Shown here piece by piece: positions 15,941 to 25,027 of a stretch of DNA of 64,000 nucleotides. Made by a program: the position numbers and the translations under genes. The notes beneath the pieces are model-generated. The model worked only from the letters and a program-made list of their open reading frames with translations. It was not told the origin of the DNA and made no database searches. Location: contig NZ_RCWZ01000002.1 of assembly GCF_003675385.1 (NCBI RefSeq), positions 1,302,001-1,366,000 of the forward strand. Direction: 5' to 3'. Numbering within the stretch: position 1 is the stretch's first letter; the number at the start of each line of letters is the position of its first letter. The DNA is from Mucilaginibacter kameinonensis (GTDB lineage Bacteria; Bacteroidota; Bacteroidia; Sphingobacteriales; Sphingobacteriaceae).

Positions 15941-17404
15941 TTAGTTGTTGTCCTTGTCTTTCCTTGTATCCCACCACACGCGTGAATCCTGGCTATCGCC
16001 ACCGCTTAGTCTTGCAACTGCAGCGTTCACATTAGCGCCGTTTGTATTGTATTCGCTTGTGGCGTACACAAACCTGCGAACAATCTTTTTAGATGAATTT
16101 GTAGCATCGGGGGCAGGGGTAAGAGATGGCCAGCCTGTTTTTCTCCAGATATTCCAGCCCATATGTCCGTCAGGGTAGCTTGAAATCCACCTTTGGGTTG
16201 ATATGTTTTTAACCTGGGCGTGGGTAATATCAGCATCTTTGGTATCGGTAACCGGGAACTGGTTTAAATAAGCAGTTGACGGTGTGCCTGCTCCCCACTG
16301 GTCAAATGATGCGGTTACGCCTGATTTGTAGTTAGCAGAAATTGATTCTGAAATCCAGCCTAAGTTCGCAGCTTCGGCACGGGCCAGCCAGGTTTCAGCA
16401 GCGCTGATCAACATTACATAGCCGTTCTCTAACCTGTAGTCGCCACGTAAAATACGGGCCCATTTAGGGTTTGCATCGGTAAAGGCAGTCACAGTTAAAC
16501 GTGCTAAACCGTAAGGTACGCCAATGCTTGATGTGTTAACATTACCTACAACTTCACTTTCGCCACCAAATGCAGCCTGACGAGGGTCGCTGGTTGAGGC
16601 GGTGATATCGGTAAGGGTTTTTGCTTCTGCAAAGTCCTTACGACCATTGTAAAGGTTCCACCATGAGCTTTTGTAGTTGCCGCCTGGAAACTGAAGCTTG
16701 AAGTTTTGGTCGTTAGTAGTTATTACGCCTGAAGTAATGGCTTCGCTTGCCGCTGCAGATGCAACAGAAGAAGAAGCGGTTACATTTGACATTTGAACTG
16801 CAACAAGCAACTTAAGCGAGTTTGCCATTCTTTTCCATGATGCAACATCGCCTCCGTAAATGATGTCGCCGCTTATTGGCGATGAATCAAACGAGTTGAT
16901 AGCATCTGTTAAAGTGGTAAGGATGCCTTTGTAAATAGTTTCCTGTGTATCGTATTTAGGCAAAATGTTTGATGAGCCTTTTAAAGCCTCGCTGTAAGGA
17001 ACATCGCCCCATGAATCGGTTACAATCCAGAAAATGTATTGCTGCAATATTTTAGCAACATTAACCATGTTTTTGTTAGGATTTTGGTTAATAACCAATT
17101 GCAGGTTGTTCAGGTTACCAGCATAGTTGCCTGTAAAGCCGTTTTGAGGCAGGTTGTATAATGATGTTCCTGAGTACTGGGTTTCGGTAAAATATTGAGC
17201 ATACTGACCGCCGCTTATTGCTTCGGTACCGGTTGAGCCATAGCCACCTAAGCTTGCTTCAACGTTTGATAACAAGGCCGAAGGGATTGGTGTTACTGTT
17301 GCTGCCGGATTGTTGTTCACGTCGCCAAAATCCTTTAGCTTGTTGCAACCCGCGCCTAAAAAGGTAAACGCGCCTGCTAATGTATATAGATATATCTTTT
17401 TCAT
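15941..17404 (-). CDS. SusD/RagB family nutrient-binding outer-membrane lipoprotein
   Basis: A 487-residue lipoprotein with lipobox GAGC (C20) and the SusD-like helical TPR scaffold; the start GCNKLKDFGDVNNNPAATVTPIPSALLSNV is typical of the SusD-like group 2 proteins. It should sit on the cell surface as the lid of the SusC transporter and capture the ligand. It follows SusC by 30 bases. The group 2 SusD type is found with both glycan and peptide transporters, so the ligand is not fixed. Confidence 0.93.
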   Translation of the reverse strand: MKKIYLYTLAGAFTFLGAGCNKLKDFGDVNNNPAATVTPIPSALLSNVEASLGGYGSTGTEAISGGQYAQYFTETQYSGTSLYNLPQNGFTGNYAGNLNNLQLVINQNPNKNMVNVAKILQQYIFWIVTDSWGDVPYSEALKGSSNILPKYDTQETIYKGILTTLTDAINSFDSSPISGDIIYGGDVASWKRMANSLKLLVAVQMSNVTASSSVASAAASEAITSGVITTNDQNFKLQFPGGNYKSSWWNLYNGRKDFAEAKTLTDITASTSDPRQAAFGGESEVVGNVNTSSIGVPYGLARLTVTAFTDANPKWARILRGDYRLENGYVMLISAAETWLARAEAANLGWISESISANYKSGVTASFDQWGAGTPSTAYLNQFPVTDTKDADITHAQVKNISTQRWISSYPDGHMGWNIWRKTGWPSLTPAPDATNSSKKIVRRFVYATSEYNTNGANVNAAVARLSGGDSQDSRVWWDTRKDKDNN

Positions 17405-17434
17405 TTTGTTGTTGATCTAATAATCCTTAATCGC

Positions 17435-20400
17435 TTAGAATGTTACTTTTAAGTTGAAACCGATACCTCTTGTACCTGGGTACTGAGCAGTTTCACCTTC
17501 TGTCGCACTGATCTCTGATGGGTCGAAATCTTTTGATTTAGCATAAATCAGCAATAAGTTACGACCGGTTAAATCAATCCTCGCTGATTGGAATACATTG
17601 CCTAAGCCCCATTTCTTGACTGGCAGGTTGTAACCTACAGCAACCTCACGAAGTTTGATGAAAGTAAGGTCGTATACATAAGGGTCGTAAGTTTTATTGT
17701 TTGTTAAACCCTGGTAGTATGATTTTGCGTCAACGTAGTAAGTAACAGGGTTGTTGTTGGCATCAACACCGGTAACTTTAACACCACCGCCATCAGCAAC
17801 AGGGTCACGTACCGACATTCCTTTATCGTTAAGTGCTGCAGTGTTAGCAGTTAAGCCGCTATACTGGCCCCAACGGTTTGATAATGAAACGAATTTACCA
17901 CCAAACTGATAATCGATGTTTGCGCTTAACACAAAGTCTTTAAACAAAGTGAATGTGTTTTGTAAACCACCTGTGTATTTAGGTAACGCGCTTCCGAAAT
18001 ATACGTTAGGATCATTGATGTAAGCACCAGATGAAGTCAGGATAGGGATACCGGCAGAGTTACGTTTGATACCGTTACCGTAGATCTGGCCCCACCATTT
18101 ACCTTTTTGGTTGATCAGGTATGGCATATCTGTACCCCAAACACCTGCAACCTGCACACGGTCAACACCATATTTGTTGCTGATTTCAACTACTGTGTTG
18201 TCAAGCAACTGGGCAAAGTTTGTGTTGATGGTCCAGCTAAAGTTTGGCAACCTGATAGGAGTGCCGCTTGCGGTGATCTCTAGACCTCTTCTTTTGATCA
18301 AACCTACGTTGGTAAGGATTGATGATACACCGCTGGCCGCGTTAACTGCTAAGCCCAGTGGAATGTCTTTATCATCAGCAGCCCAGTAAGTAGCACCAAA
18401 AGTTAAACGGTCGTTAAAGAAACCTAAATCCAAACCAATCTCTTTTGAAGTAGTGGTAGTACCATGTAATGCAGGGTCAACAAACTGAGTTGGGCCACCT
18501 TGTAATAAAGAGCCATTCCATTTGTTTGCGGCAATACCATAAAGGGTGTTGTTTCTGTAAGCACCAAATGTTTCGGTTGATGTACCTAACGCTAATGGTA
18601 CCTGGCCCCATGATCCCCTTACTTTACCATAGCTCAACCAATCTTTAAATTCAGGCAATACTTCGCTGAATACGAATGAACCACCGAATGATTTTGATAA
18701 TACTGAGTTTGCATCGTTTACTGTAGAAATGGTTGAGAACCAGTCGTTACGTAAAGTCGCATCTACATAAACAATTCTTTTGTAGTTGGCAGAAGCTTTT
18801 GCAAATACTGCACGGTATTGCTCCTGGATCCTGCTGTTGCTTGCGCTGATCGGGTCAACAGAGTTAGCAAGGGTGTACAGATCCGGAACACTTAAACCGT
18901 TGTTGGTATTAGCACCGTTATCTTTGTAGCTCCAATTATAGAAATCGCTACCGGCGTTAACATTCACATGAAAATCTTTGATTTGCTTGTCGTAGTTAAG
19001 CAAGGTTTCATAGTTTTCACGGTTTGAGTAAGTGTTTGAAGTACCATAGGTTGCTTTCTGACCTGTTTGGGTACCGCTTGCCTGAATTTCTGACGAAATT
19101 TTGTTTTCGTTCCAGGTATTGGTTTGGTTGCGGCGATAGGTAACCTTAAAGCTCAAATCGTTGTTGATTTTGTACTGTAAATAGATATTTCCGTACAAAC
19201 GATCGCGGGTGTTCATATTTTGCCACTGTTTTTGCCATAAATATGGGTTATACCAGTAGTTGCCGCCATAAAACGCGCCTGGGTTAGATGCATCGTATGA
19301 GTTAGGGTTCTGGTGGTTCCAGCTTACATAAGTTCCGTCCGGAGATTTCAGGTCCTGTAACTCTTTCATGATGCCCATATCCAGATCACGGTGGAACCAT
19401 GAGTTGAATGAACCGCTTGATGCACTTGCATAAGCGTCGCTAATTTGGCCATGAAGTTGTGTGCCAGAATAGTTGATGCTTGCACCTGCTGTAAGGTGTT
19501 TGTTAAGATCAAAGTTGGCGTTCAGGGTGAAGTTGTTTTTATTTAACCAGGTTTCAGGTACTATACCGGTAGTATGCTGGTTATTGTACGACATCCTGAT
19601 GTTATAATCATCGGCAGCTTTGGTGAATGCAACACTGTTGTTTAAAGCTACACCGGTACGGAAGAAATCTTTAGCATTGTCTGGCTGAGGTGTCCATTTT
19701 GCTGTTTTGAAAGAGTATTTGGTGCCTGCGGCCCAAGCATACCATGGAATATACTCCTGGCCAACCATTTTAGGCCCCCAGCTGCTATCGTCGGTGTAAT
19801 CCGGATAGTATTTGCCATCTAACGCTTTCCATCCTTCAGGATCACCATCTTTCCAGTGGTACTGGATGAAATCGGCAGAAGCACCACCGCCATAAGTATT
19901 TTGGTAGTTTGGAAGGATGTAAGCCTTGTCAAAGTTAGCGCCAAGGTTCAGCTCAACACCAACACCTTTTGATTTTTTACCTTTTTTGGTACTGATAACG
20001 ATTGCACCATAAGCACCTTGTGAACCGAATTGTGCAGATGCAGCAGGACCATTCAGGATACTGATGTTGTCGATGTCGTCATTGCTCAAATCGTCGGCGT
20101 TTGGCATAATTGTACCGTCAACAACATATAAAGGGTTGTTACCGCTACCAAAGCCAGTAGCACCACGTAGCCTGATGTTGGTGTTACGGCCCAGCGCCGC
20201 TGCCGATTGGCTGCGTACCTGAACACCGGCAACCTTACCGGCTAACGCGTTGTTAACGTTAGGCTGACGGATGGTGTTCAACGCGTCTGACTTTACTACC
20301 TGCGCAGCATACGATGCCGAACGTGATGATTGTTTAGTACCGTAAGCACCGGTAATTACCACTTCGGATAATTTGTTAGCACTGCTTGATAATTTAACAT

Positions 20401-20674
20401 CCAAAGGAGCCGAAGTAATTTCGACTGTTGTTGATGTAAAACCGATAAAGCTGAAGCTTAATGATTTTGCAGATGCTGGGGTAGTTAAAGAGAATTTACC
20501 ATCTGCATTTGTTTGTGTACCAAGAGTGGTACCTACAACTCTCACGGACACGCCTGGTAGCGGTAGTCCATCGTCTTTTGAAGTTACCCGGCCGGTAACC
20601 GTTTTGTTTTGTGCATGTACCACGCTAATAAATAGCATGAACAAACACCAGCTTGCGAGTAGGAGTTTTTTCAT
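17435..20674 (-). CDS. SusC/RagA family TonB-linked outer-membrane transporter
   Basis: A 1079-residue TonB-dependent porin: signal peptide (MKKLLLASWCLFMLFISVVHAQ), a carboxypeptidase-regulatory-like domain (about 24-105, GRVTSKDDGLPLPGVSVRVVGT), the plug domain (about 120-235, with NPLYVVDGTIMP and the LRG motif), then the beta barrel, ending in phenylalanine (GFNLKVTF). It imports oligomers too large for ordinary porins, using the proton gradient through TonB. No FecR-like N-terminal extension and no adjacent sigma/anti-sigma pair is present, so regulation is not of that type. It is the first gene of the operon. Confidence 0.97.
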   Translation of the reverse strand: MKKLLLASWCLFMLFISVVHAQNKTVTGRVTSKDDGLPLPGVSVRVVGTTLGTQTNADGKFSLTTPASAKSLSFSFIGFTSTTVEITSAPLDVKLSSSANKLSEVVITGAYGTKQSSRSASYAAQVVKSDALNTIRQPNVNNALAGKVAGVQVRSQSAAALGRNTNIRLRGATGFGSGNNPLYVVDGTIMPNADDLSNDDIDNISILNGPAASAQFGSQGAYGAIVISTKKGKKSKGVGVELNLGANFDKAYILPNYQNTYGGGASADFIQYHWKDGDPEGWKALDGKYYPDYTDDSSWGPKMVGQEYIPWYAWAAGTKYSFKTAKWTPQPDNAKDFFRTGVALNNSVAFTKAADDYNIRMSYNNQHTTGIVPETWLNKNNFTLNANFDLNKHLTAGASINYSGTQLHGQISDAYASASSGSFNSWFHRDLDMGIMKELQDLKSPDGTYVSWNHQNPNSYDASNPGAFYGGNYWYNPYLWQKQWQNMNTRDRLYGNIYLQYKINNDLSFKVTYRRNQTNTWNENKISSEIQASGTQTGQKATYGTSNTYSNRENYETLLNYDKQIKDFHVNVNAGSDFYNWSYKDNGANTNNGLSVPDLYTLANSVDPISASNSRIQEQYRAVFAKASANYKRIVYVDATLRNDWFSTISTVNDANSVLSKSFGGSFVFSEVLPEFKDWLSYGKVRGSWGQVPLALGTSTETFGAYRNNTLYGIAANKWNGSLLQGGPTQFVDPALHGTTTTSKEIGLDLGFFNDRLTFGATYWAADDKDIPLGLAVNAASGVSSILTNVGLIKRRGLEITASGTPIRLPNFSWTINTNFAQLLDNTVVEISNKYGVDRVQVAGVWGTDMPYLINQKGKWWGQIYGNGIKRNSAGIPILTSSGAYINDPNVYFGSALPKYTGGLQNTFTLFKDFVLSANIDYQFGGKFVSLSNRWGQYSGLTANTAALNDKGMSVRDPVADGGGVKVTGVDANNNPVTYYVDAKSYYQGLTNNKTYDPYVYDLTFIKLREVAVGYNLPVKKWGLGNVFQSARIDLTGRNLLLIYAKSKDFDPSEISATEGETAQYPGTRGIGFNLKVTF

Positions 20675-20701
20675 TGTTAAAAAATCAGTTTTAGTTAATA
20701 C

Positions 20702-20709
20702 CCAAAACT
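20702..20709 (-). promoter_or_regulatory. Candidate -7 box for the SusC operon
   Basis: The minus strand reads TAGTTTTG, an exact TAnnTTTG match, 27 bases before the SusC ATG. The expected -33 region is a T-rich tract without a clear TTG. Confidence 0.4.
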
Positions 20710-21376
20710 ACAATTTTTGTAATAAAATGAAAAAAAAGTTGAAAAAAGTTTAATATTCCTCCTGTATATTAAAATATTTATAAAAATTTTGATAAAACGT
20801 TGTTTCAAAACCACTAAAAATGAGTAGTTTTTTAAATTCTTCATATAAAATTCATATAAATTTTGTGTGAATTTTAATTTTTGAAGCTATTGCGTGGGGT
20901 TGCAAATAAAAATAAGAAGAAAATTGCTTATAAATGCCTTGTTATGAAAAATATTAAGGTGATAAGCTGTAAAATGTGTCCTTTTTTTACGATTTAAGAT
21001 AAAATAAATGGTTAGCTAAAATTGTGTGTTTCTGATTTTTAAAAATAATAATATTTTTTGGTAAAAAAAATGTGACACTTGGCGCCTTGTTATAAATTTA
21101 TTGGTAAAACCTTTTATCTTATAATAGTTAAATAAAATATATGTTTTTTTAAGTCATTGACTTGTAGTGTTTTGATTTTATTTAATTAGTATTTTTTATA
21201 TTTTTTTAAACTTTATTTATTGATTATTTTTTATTTTTAAATGATAAATAATAATTAAATTATTGTTATCAGCATGTTTTTAATCAAAAAAATAATGAAT
21301 TTTTATTCATTTGGATTTAAAAAGAAGCCAGGCGATTGATAACATGAGGTGCTTCTCGCTCTGAAATTGTCATTTG
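20710..21376. other. Gene-free AT-rich region upstream of SusC
   Basis: About 670 bases with no credible gene. Bases 21000-21260 are almost pure A/T runs, far below the GC of the surroundings. A perfect stem (AATGAAT 21294-21300, ATTCATT 21305-21311, TTTT loop) lies near the right end. It probably serves as the regulatory region of the SusC operon; relaxed DNA or binding by a nucleoid protein is possible. I see no riboswitch-like structure. Confidence 0.5.
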
Positions 21377-21799
21377 TTAATGCTGAAACTCCTTAAGATA
21401 CTTGTTAAAATAACTGTCGGTGGGCGCAAACAGGCTCAATCCGCATGGAAAGCAGAATATATTTGCCAGATTAGCATCTTTTTGACCATTTAGATGGAGG
21501 TGAATGTTACTTTTTGTTGGTATTGTTGTTTTGCTCAATGCAGAAGGCTTGCTGAATTTTTCCGTCAATAATGTGGCAAATACCTCGGTTTGTGATTCGT
21601 TTTTATCAATAATTAACTGAGGTGCTATCGCCAGAGTTGTATTTGATACATTATTACATTTTGTTAACCGGTGCTTCCCCGGACTTGGGAGTTTATTTGA
21701 AGACCTTGGCAAACTTACACCGTTGTCATAAGATTCATCCTTTAGTAATGCGATTATACAAATCAGCATTATAATAAATGTGCTAACAAAAAACTGCAT
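21377..21799 (-). CDS. Hypothetical exported or membrane-anchored protein
   Basis: A 140-residue frame from ATG 21799, preceded by an A-rich possible ribosome binding site. It opens with a strong hydrophobic helix (MQFFVSTFIIMLICIIALL), either a signal peptide or an anchor; the rest is hydrophilic with three cysteines and no recognised domain. It is divergent from the response regulator at 21982 and shares its upstream region. Composition is plausible for a gene, but I have no homologue to support it. Confidence 0.45.
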   Translation of the reverse strand: MQFFVSTFIIMLICIIALLKDESYDNGVSLPRSSNKLPSPGKHRLTKCNNVSNTTLAIAPQLIIDKNESQTEVFATLLTEKFSKPSALSKTTIPTKSNIHLHLNGQKDANLANIFCFPCGLSLFAPTDSYFNKYLKEFQH

Positions 21800-21888
21800 T
21801 ACTTTTTAGGTTAATAGTTTAAGGTAATTGGTTTATTTGGTATTGGCGGGCCCTTGTTTCTATATGTATTCCGGCTTGCTTTATATAA

Positions 21889-21957
21889 ACAATTTTATGA
21901 ATGGTTGCGCGGGGGTACAATACAAAGCAGTTGGTATTTTATAGGATCAGGATAAAG
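21889..21957 (+). repeat. Conserved three-block regulatory element, copy A
   Basis: Three blocks are shared exactly with copy B at 24716-24784, at identical spacing: ACAATTTTATG (21889-21899), a 24-base block (21917-21940, starting ACAATACAAAGC, ending TTGGTATTTT) and AGGATAAAG (21949-21957). The 17- and 8-base spacers are not conserved. The central block has the dyad AATAC-N10-GTATT. The pattern is that of regulator and polymerase contacts. It ends 24 bases before the response-regulator start chosen here. Confidence 0.75.
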
Positions 21958-21981
21958 TATAGATTTATGGTGAATTTAAAG

Positions 21982-22623
21982 ATGGAAAATACGTTGGAAA
22001 AACTATCAGTAATCATTGCCGATGATCATACCTTATTCATAAACGGTTTACGTATGTTATTACAGGGCGAGCCGGATATTGAAGTTGTAAGTGTTGCAGC
22101 TAATGGAAAGGAAATGCTGCACTTGTTACATACCCATACGCCTAACCTTGTATTGCTTGATATCAATATGCCAGGCATTAACGGCTTTGAAGTGCTTAAG
22201 CGGATAAAGGACTATTATCCTAAAATTAAGGTGATCATGCTTTCTACCTATAATGAAGAGCATCTGATTGAAAAGGCAAAAACCGAAGGCGCTAATGGCT
22301 ACTTATTCAAAAATGCCGAAAAGGCAGAGCTGTTAAGTGTGATGAGATCGGTAGCAGGGGGGCAGCTTTGCTTTCCGTATAAACAACCTGCAGTTAGTTC
22401 ATCGCTTAACGAGACGGATCCTTTTTTGAAACAATTTCAGCTTACCAAGAGAGAGACTGAACTTTTACAATTTATAAAGCAGAATTTTACCAATCAGCAA
22501 ATGGCAGATCACCTTCACCTAAGTATCTATACTGTCGAGACGCATCGTAAAAATATTATGCAGAAGCTTAACCTGAAAAACCCGGTTGAACTTAACCGCT
22601 TTATAATACAATATAATTTATGA
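21982..22623 (+). CDS. NarL/FixJ-type response regulator (LuxR HTH)
   Basis: A 213-residue protein from ATG 21982 (MENTLEKLSVIIADDH). The frame is open back to 21901, but that stretch lies over the duplicated element, so the short start is preferred; ATG 21967 is possible. The receiver domain has the acidic pair at D14/D15 (the DD of IIADDH), the phosphoacceptor D60 (LVLLDINMPG) and the conserved lysine K110. The C-terminal LuxR-type HTH is TKRETELLQFIKQNFTNQQMADHLHLSIYTVETHRKNIM. It converges on, and overlaps by 6 bases, the histidine kinase that is its likely partner. Confidence 0.93.
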   Translation: MENTLEKLSVIIADDHTLFINGLRMLLQGEPDIEVVSVAANGKEMLHLLHTHTPNLVLLDINMPGINGFEVLKRIKDYYPKIKVIMLSTYNEEHLIEKAKTEGANGYLFKNAEKAELLSVMRSVAGGQLCFPYKQPAVSSSLNETDPFLKQFQLTKRETELLQFIKQNFTNQQMADHLHLSIYTVETHRKNIMQKLNLKNPVELNRFIIQYNL

Positions 22624-24390
22624 GTTTTTCTTAGTGAATGGGATGTAGACAGATACAAGCGTTCCCCTGTTAACCTGCGAATCAAATTCAACCTTGCCAT
22701 TTAAAAAATTAATCCGCGACCGCAGGTTATTTAACCCCATCCCCTTAAAAATGTCAGGATTGGTTGTGTCAAACCCTTTGCCGTTATCTTCAATGGTGAG
22801 GCTGATACTTTCGTCGTTTCTAATCAATGAAATGTCAAGCCTATCGGCCTGGGCATGTTTCATTACATTGTTTACGCTTTCCTGCAGTACCCGGTATAAG
22901 ATGATTTCGGTGGTATCGTCATAAGGTGAATCAAAACCGTTGCTGAAAAAGTTTATTGTGATATTGTCGTTCCTGATATTTTCGATAAACTGTTTAATTA
23001 CCTTTGCAAGCCCCGTTTTATGTAGTGCCCAGGGCATCATATTGTGCGATATTGTCCTTACCTCTTTAAATCCATAGTCAACAAGAGTGATCACTTTTTC
23101 AAAACGGTTTCTTTGTTCGTTATTTATAAATGGTAATTCGCTGCCAATAACCTGGAGATTGATCTTGGCTGCCGAAATAGTTTGGCTCACACTATCGTGC
23201 AAATCCTGGGCAATTCTGCGTCTTTCGCTTTCTTCGGTTGCAATGATTGCTTGCATCGCGATATTGCGTTGTTTTAACTGGTTTTGTTTGTAGTAGAAAA
23301 AAGCTGAAAATAACATCAGCAGTATGAAAATTCCTGTACCTGCCATCCAGTAATTCCGTTTTGTAATTTCAAACTGCTGTTGTAGCACCTGGTCTTCCCG
23401 CTGCCTTATTTCATATTTTGCCTGTAGTTCATCAACAGTACTGCTGCTTGTTGGTTTAATTGCTGCATGCTTTTTTAAATAAATAAGCGACTGTTCATAA
23501 TTTCCCATTCGTTCATACAGGTCAGCCAACTCATTCGTGGCACTTTTTTGCATGTCGGCATAATTTATTTGGGTGGCAAACTGCAGGCAGTTTTTTAAAG
23601 CATCAAGAGATTGCCCATATTGTTGCTTGTTTTTATAAAGTACGCCCAGGTTAAAATAATTTATTGAAAGTGCCAGGGTATCATTTAATGATTTTTTGAT
23701 ATCGATGGTTTTTAGAATTTCCTGCACCGATTGGCTTTGCCTGATACTCCCCATAACATCGCCCATAAATTGATGGCTATATGTTTCGGAAGTGTTTTGG
23801 TTTGTTTGCTTTACAAGGTTTAAAGAGTCTTTGATATCAAAAGACTGCCTGAAGTAGTTTAAAGCTTCCCGATAATTATTTTTAGCTTCATATACCTCCC
23901 CAAGTTGGTTTAAAGCTTGCATCAGTTCGTTACGGTCGCCGGTTTGGGGGGCATATGAAACAGCCAGCGTGTAAAACTCAATCGCTTTATCATAGTTTTT
24001 TAGTTTAACGTAGGCTTTAGCTAACCTGCTGTAGTCATTTGTTAAAATATACTGCTCATTTGTTTTACCAAGTATAATAGCACCTGTATTGTAATAGTAA
24101 GCGGCAGAATCATACGAGTTGGTTTGATAATAGGCTTTTCCTAAAGTTTGGGATAGCAGGGCAATCGCTTTTTTATTGTTCAGCTTATTGGCCAGATTTA
24201 AACCAGCTTTGGCAACCGTGATAATTTCATCCGGATTTTGCTCAATCGGGTAGGAGGCCAATCGGGTAGCTGCCGCTAAACGCTTTTGCTGCGATGCGTT
24301 GCTGAAAACAATCTTTTTTAAACTATCAATATTTTGACCGGAACACGGAATTACAGTTAAAATAAGCAGAAAGAATAAAAAGTATTTCAT
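22618..24390 (-). CDS. TPR-containing sensor histidine kinase (HisKA_3 type)
   Basis: A 590-residue kinase. It has a signal peptide (about 1-18), then periplasmic tetratricopeptide repeats (about 40-310), a coiled segment, one membrane helix (about 346-366), a HisKA_3 dimerisation domain with the phosphorylated histidine at 398 (RRIAQDLHDSVSQ), and a HATPase_c domain (about 490-585; N box ESVNNVMKHA, G boxes DNGKGF and GMGLNNLRSR). It is the usual partner of NarL-type regulators. The periplasmic TPR sensor suggests detection of a protein or peptide in the envelope. A small two-helix gene lies 50 bases upstream on the same strand. Confidence 0.93.
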   Translation of the reverse strand: MKYFLFFLLILTVIPCSGQNIDSLKKIVFSNASQQKRLAAATRLASYPIEQNPDEIITVAKAGLNLANKLNNKKAIALLSQTLGKAYYQTNSYDSAAYYYNTGAIILGKTNEQYILTNDYSRLAKAYVKLKNYDKAIEFYTLAVSYAPQTGDRNELMQALNQLGEVYEAKNNYREALNYFRQSFDIKDSLNLVKQTNQNTSETYSHQFMGDVMGSIRQSQSVQEILKTIDIKKSLNDTLALSINYFNLGVLYKNKQQYGQSLDALKNCLQFATQINYADMQKSATNELADLYERMGNYEQSLIYLKKHAAIKPTSSSTVDELQAKYEIRQREDQVLQQQFEITKRNYWMAGTGIFILLMLFSAFFYYKQNQLKQRNIAMQAIIATEESERRRIAQDLHDSVSQTISAAKINLQVIGSELPFINNEQRNRFEKVITLVDYGFKEVRTISHNMMPWALHKTGLAKVIKQFIENIRNDNITINFFSNGFDSPYDDTTEIILYRVLQESVNNVMKHAQADRLDISLIRNDESISLTIEDNGKGFDTTNPDIFKGMGLNNLRSRINFLNGKVEFDSQVNRGTLVSVYIPFTKKNS

Positions 24391-24440
24391 AGCCGGTTGC
24401 TGGTCCCGGTTAAAGATAACGATTTGATGTTGATCAGCAA

Positions 24441-24632
24441 TCAGGCTATAAGTATTATCAGGGCCGACATAACGGCTAATACAAAAAATACAATTTGACG
24501 GTGCCTTGCACTGATAATGTTAGGGATTCGGCCCGTTCCCTGCAGCTTGTTTAATTTAAGCTTATACATGGTTGATAGCCCCATGCAAATTATAGAAATA
24601 AAGCCCACAAGGTAGTTTAAATTACTTTCCAT
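24441..24632 (-). CDS. Small two-helix membrane protein, hypothetical
   Basis: A 63-residue protein with two predicted membrane helices (LVGFISIICMGLSTMY and IVFFVLAVMSALIILIA) separated by a basic loop (KLKLNKLQGTGRIPNIISARHRQ). It precedes the kinase gene by 50 bases on the same strand and probably shares its transcript. I do not recognise a family. It could be an accessory of the kinase, but nothing in the sequence proves that. Confidence 0.6.
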   Translation of the reverse strand: MESNLNYLVGFISIICMGLSTMYKLKLNKLQGTGRIPNIISARHRQIVFFVLAVMSALIILIA

Positions 24633-24715
24633 GATTTTTTTAATTTAGGTGATACAAAACTGTTAATATCAAAACCATTAGGGGAGGTACAAAATTCACT
24701 GTGGTGTTTGATGAT

Positions 24716-24784
24716 ACAATTTTATGGAGCTGCTAAACCTCACACAATACAAAGCAGTTGGTATTTTGGTATAGCAGGATAAAG
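24716..24784 (+). repeat. Conserved three-block regulatory element, copy B
   Basis: ACAATTTTATG (24716-24726), the same 24-base block (24744-24767) and AGGATAAAG (24776-24784), spaced exactly as in copy A. It lies 244 bases upstream of the proline-rich protein start at 25028. The rest of the interval 24785-25027 has no gene that I trust. Confidence 0.75.
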
Positions 24785-25027
24785 CTTAGTTTTACTGAGG
24801 ATATTACAACAGCTATGCAATAGGTTTATATTGGACGCTGAACACAGCGATTTAATAAAAACGATTAACTTTATTGGTGGCTTTGTCCGTATAAACAAAC
24901 CGATATGCCTGATGTGATTTTACTCCTCAGCTATCGCTTAAAATTTGATTTAGTTAACAAGAATATTCATAAAATAATACTCACTGATTGTTTTAAAAAC
25001 GATCGCTTTCTGCAGAAAGACACAAAA

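Noticed and set aside
20373..20753. Plus-strand 126-codon frame antisense to the SusC start
   Set aside because: Shadow of a confident gene; the composition follows the SusC codons read backwards.
21901..21981. N-terminal extension of the response regulator
   Set aside because: This stretch is the duplicated three-block element, conserved as DNA with non-coding copy B, and the receiver domain starts normally from 21982.
24905..25027. N-terminal extension of the proline-rich protein
   Set aside because: The added 41 residues lack protein-like features; the ATG at 25028 leads directly into the basic signal segment.
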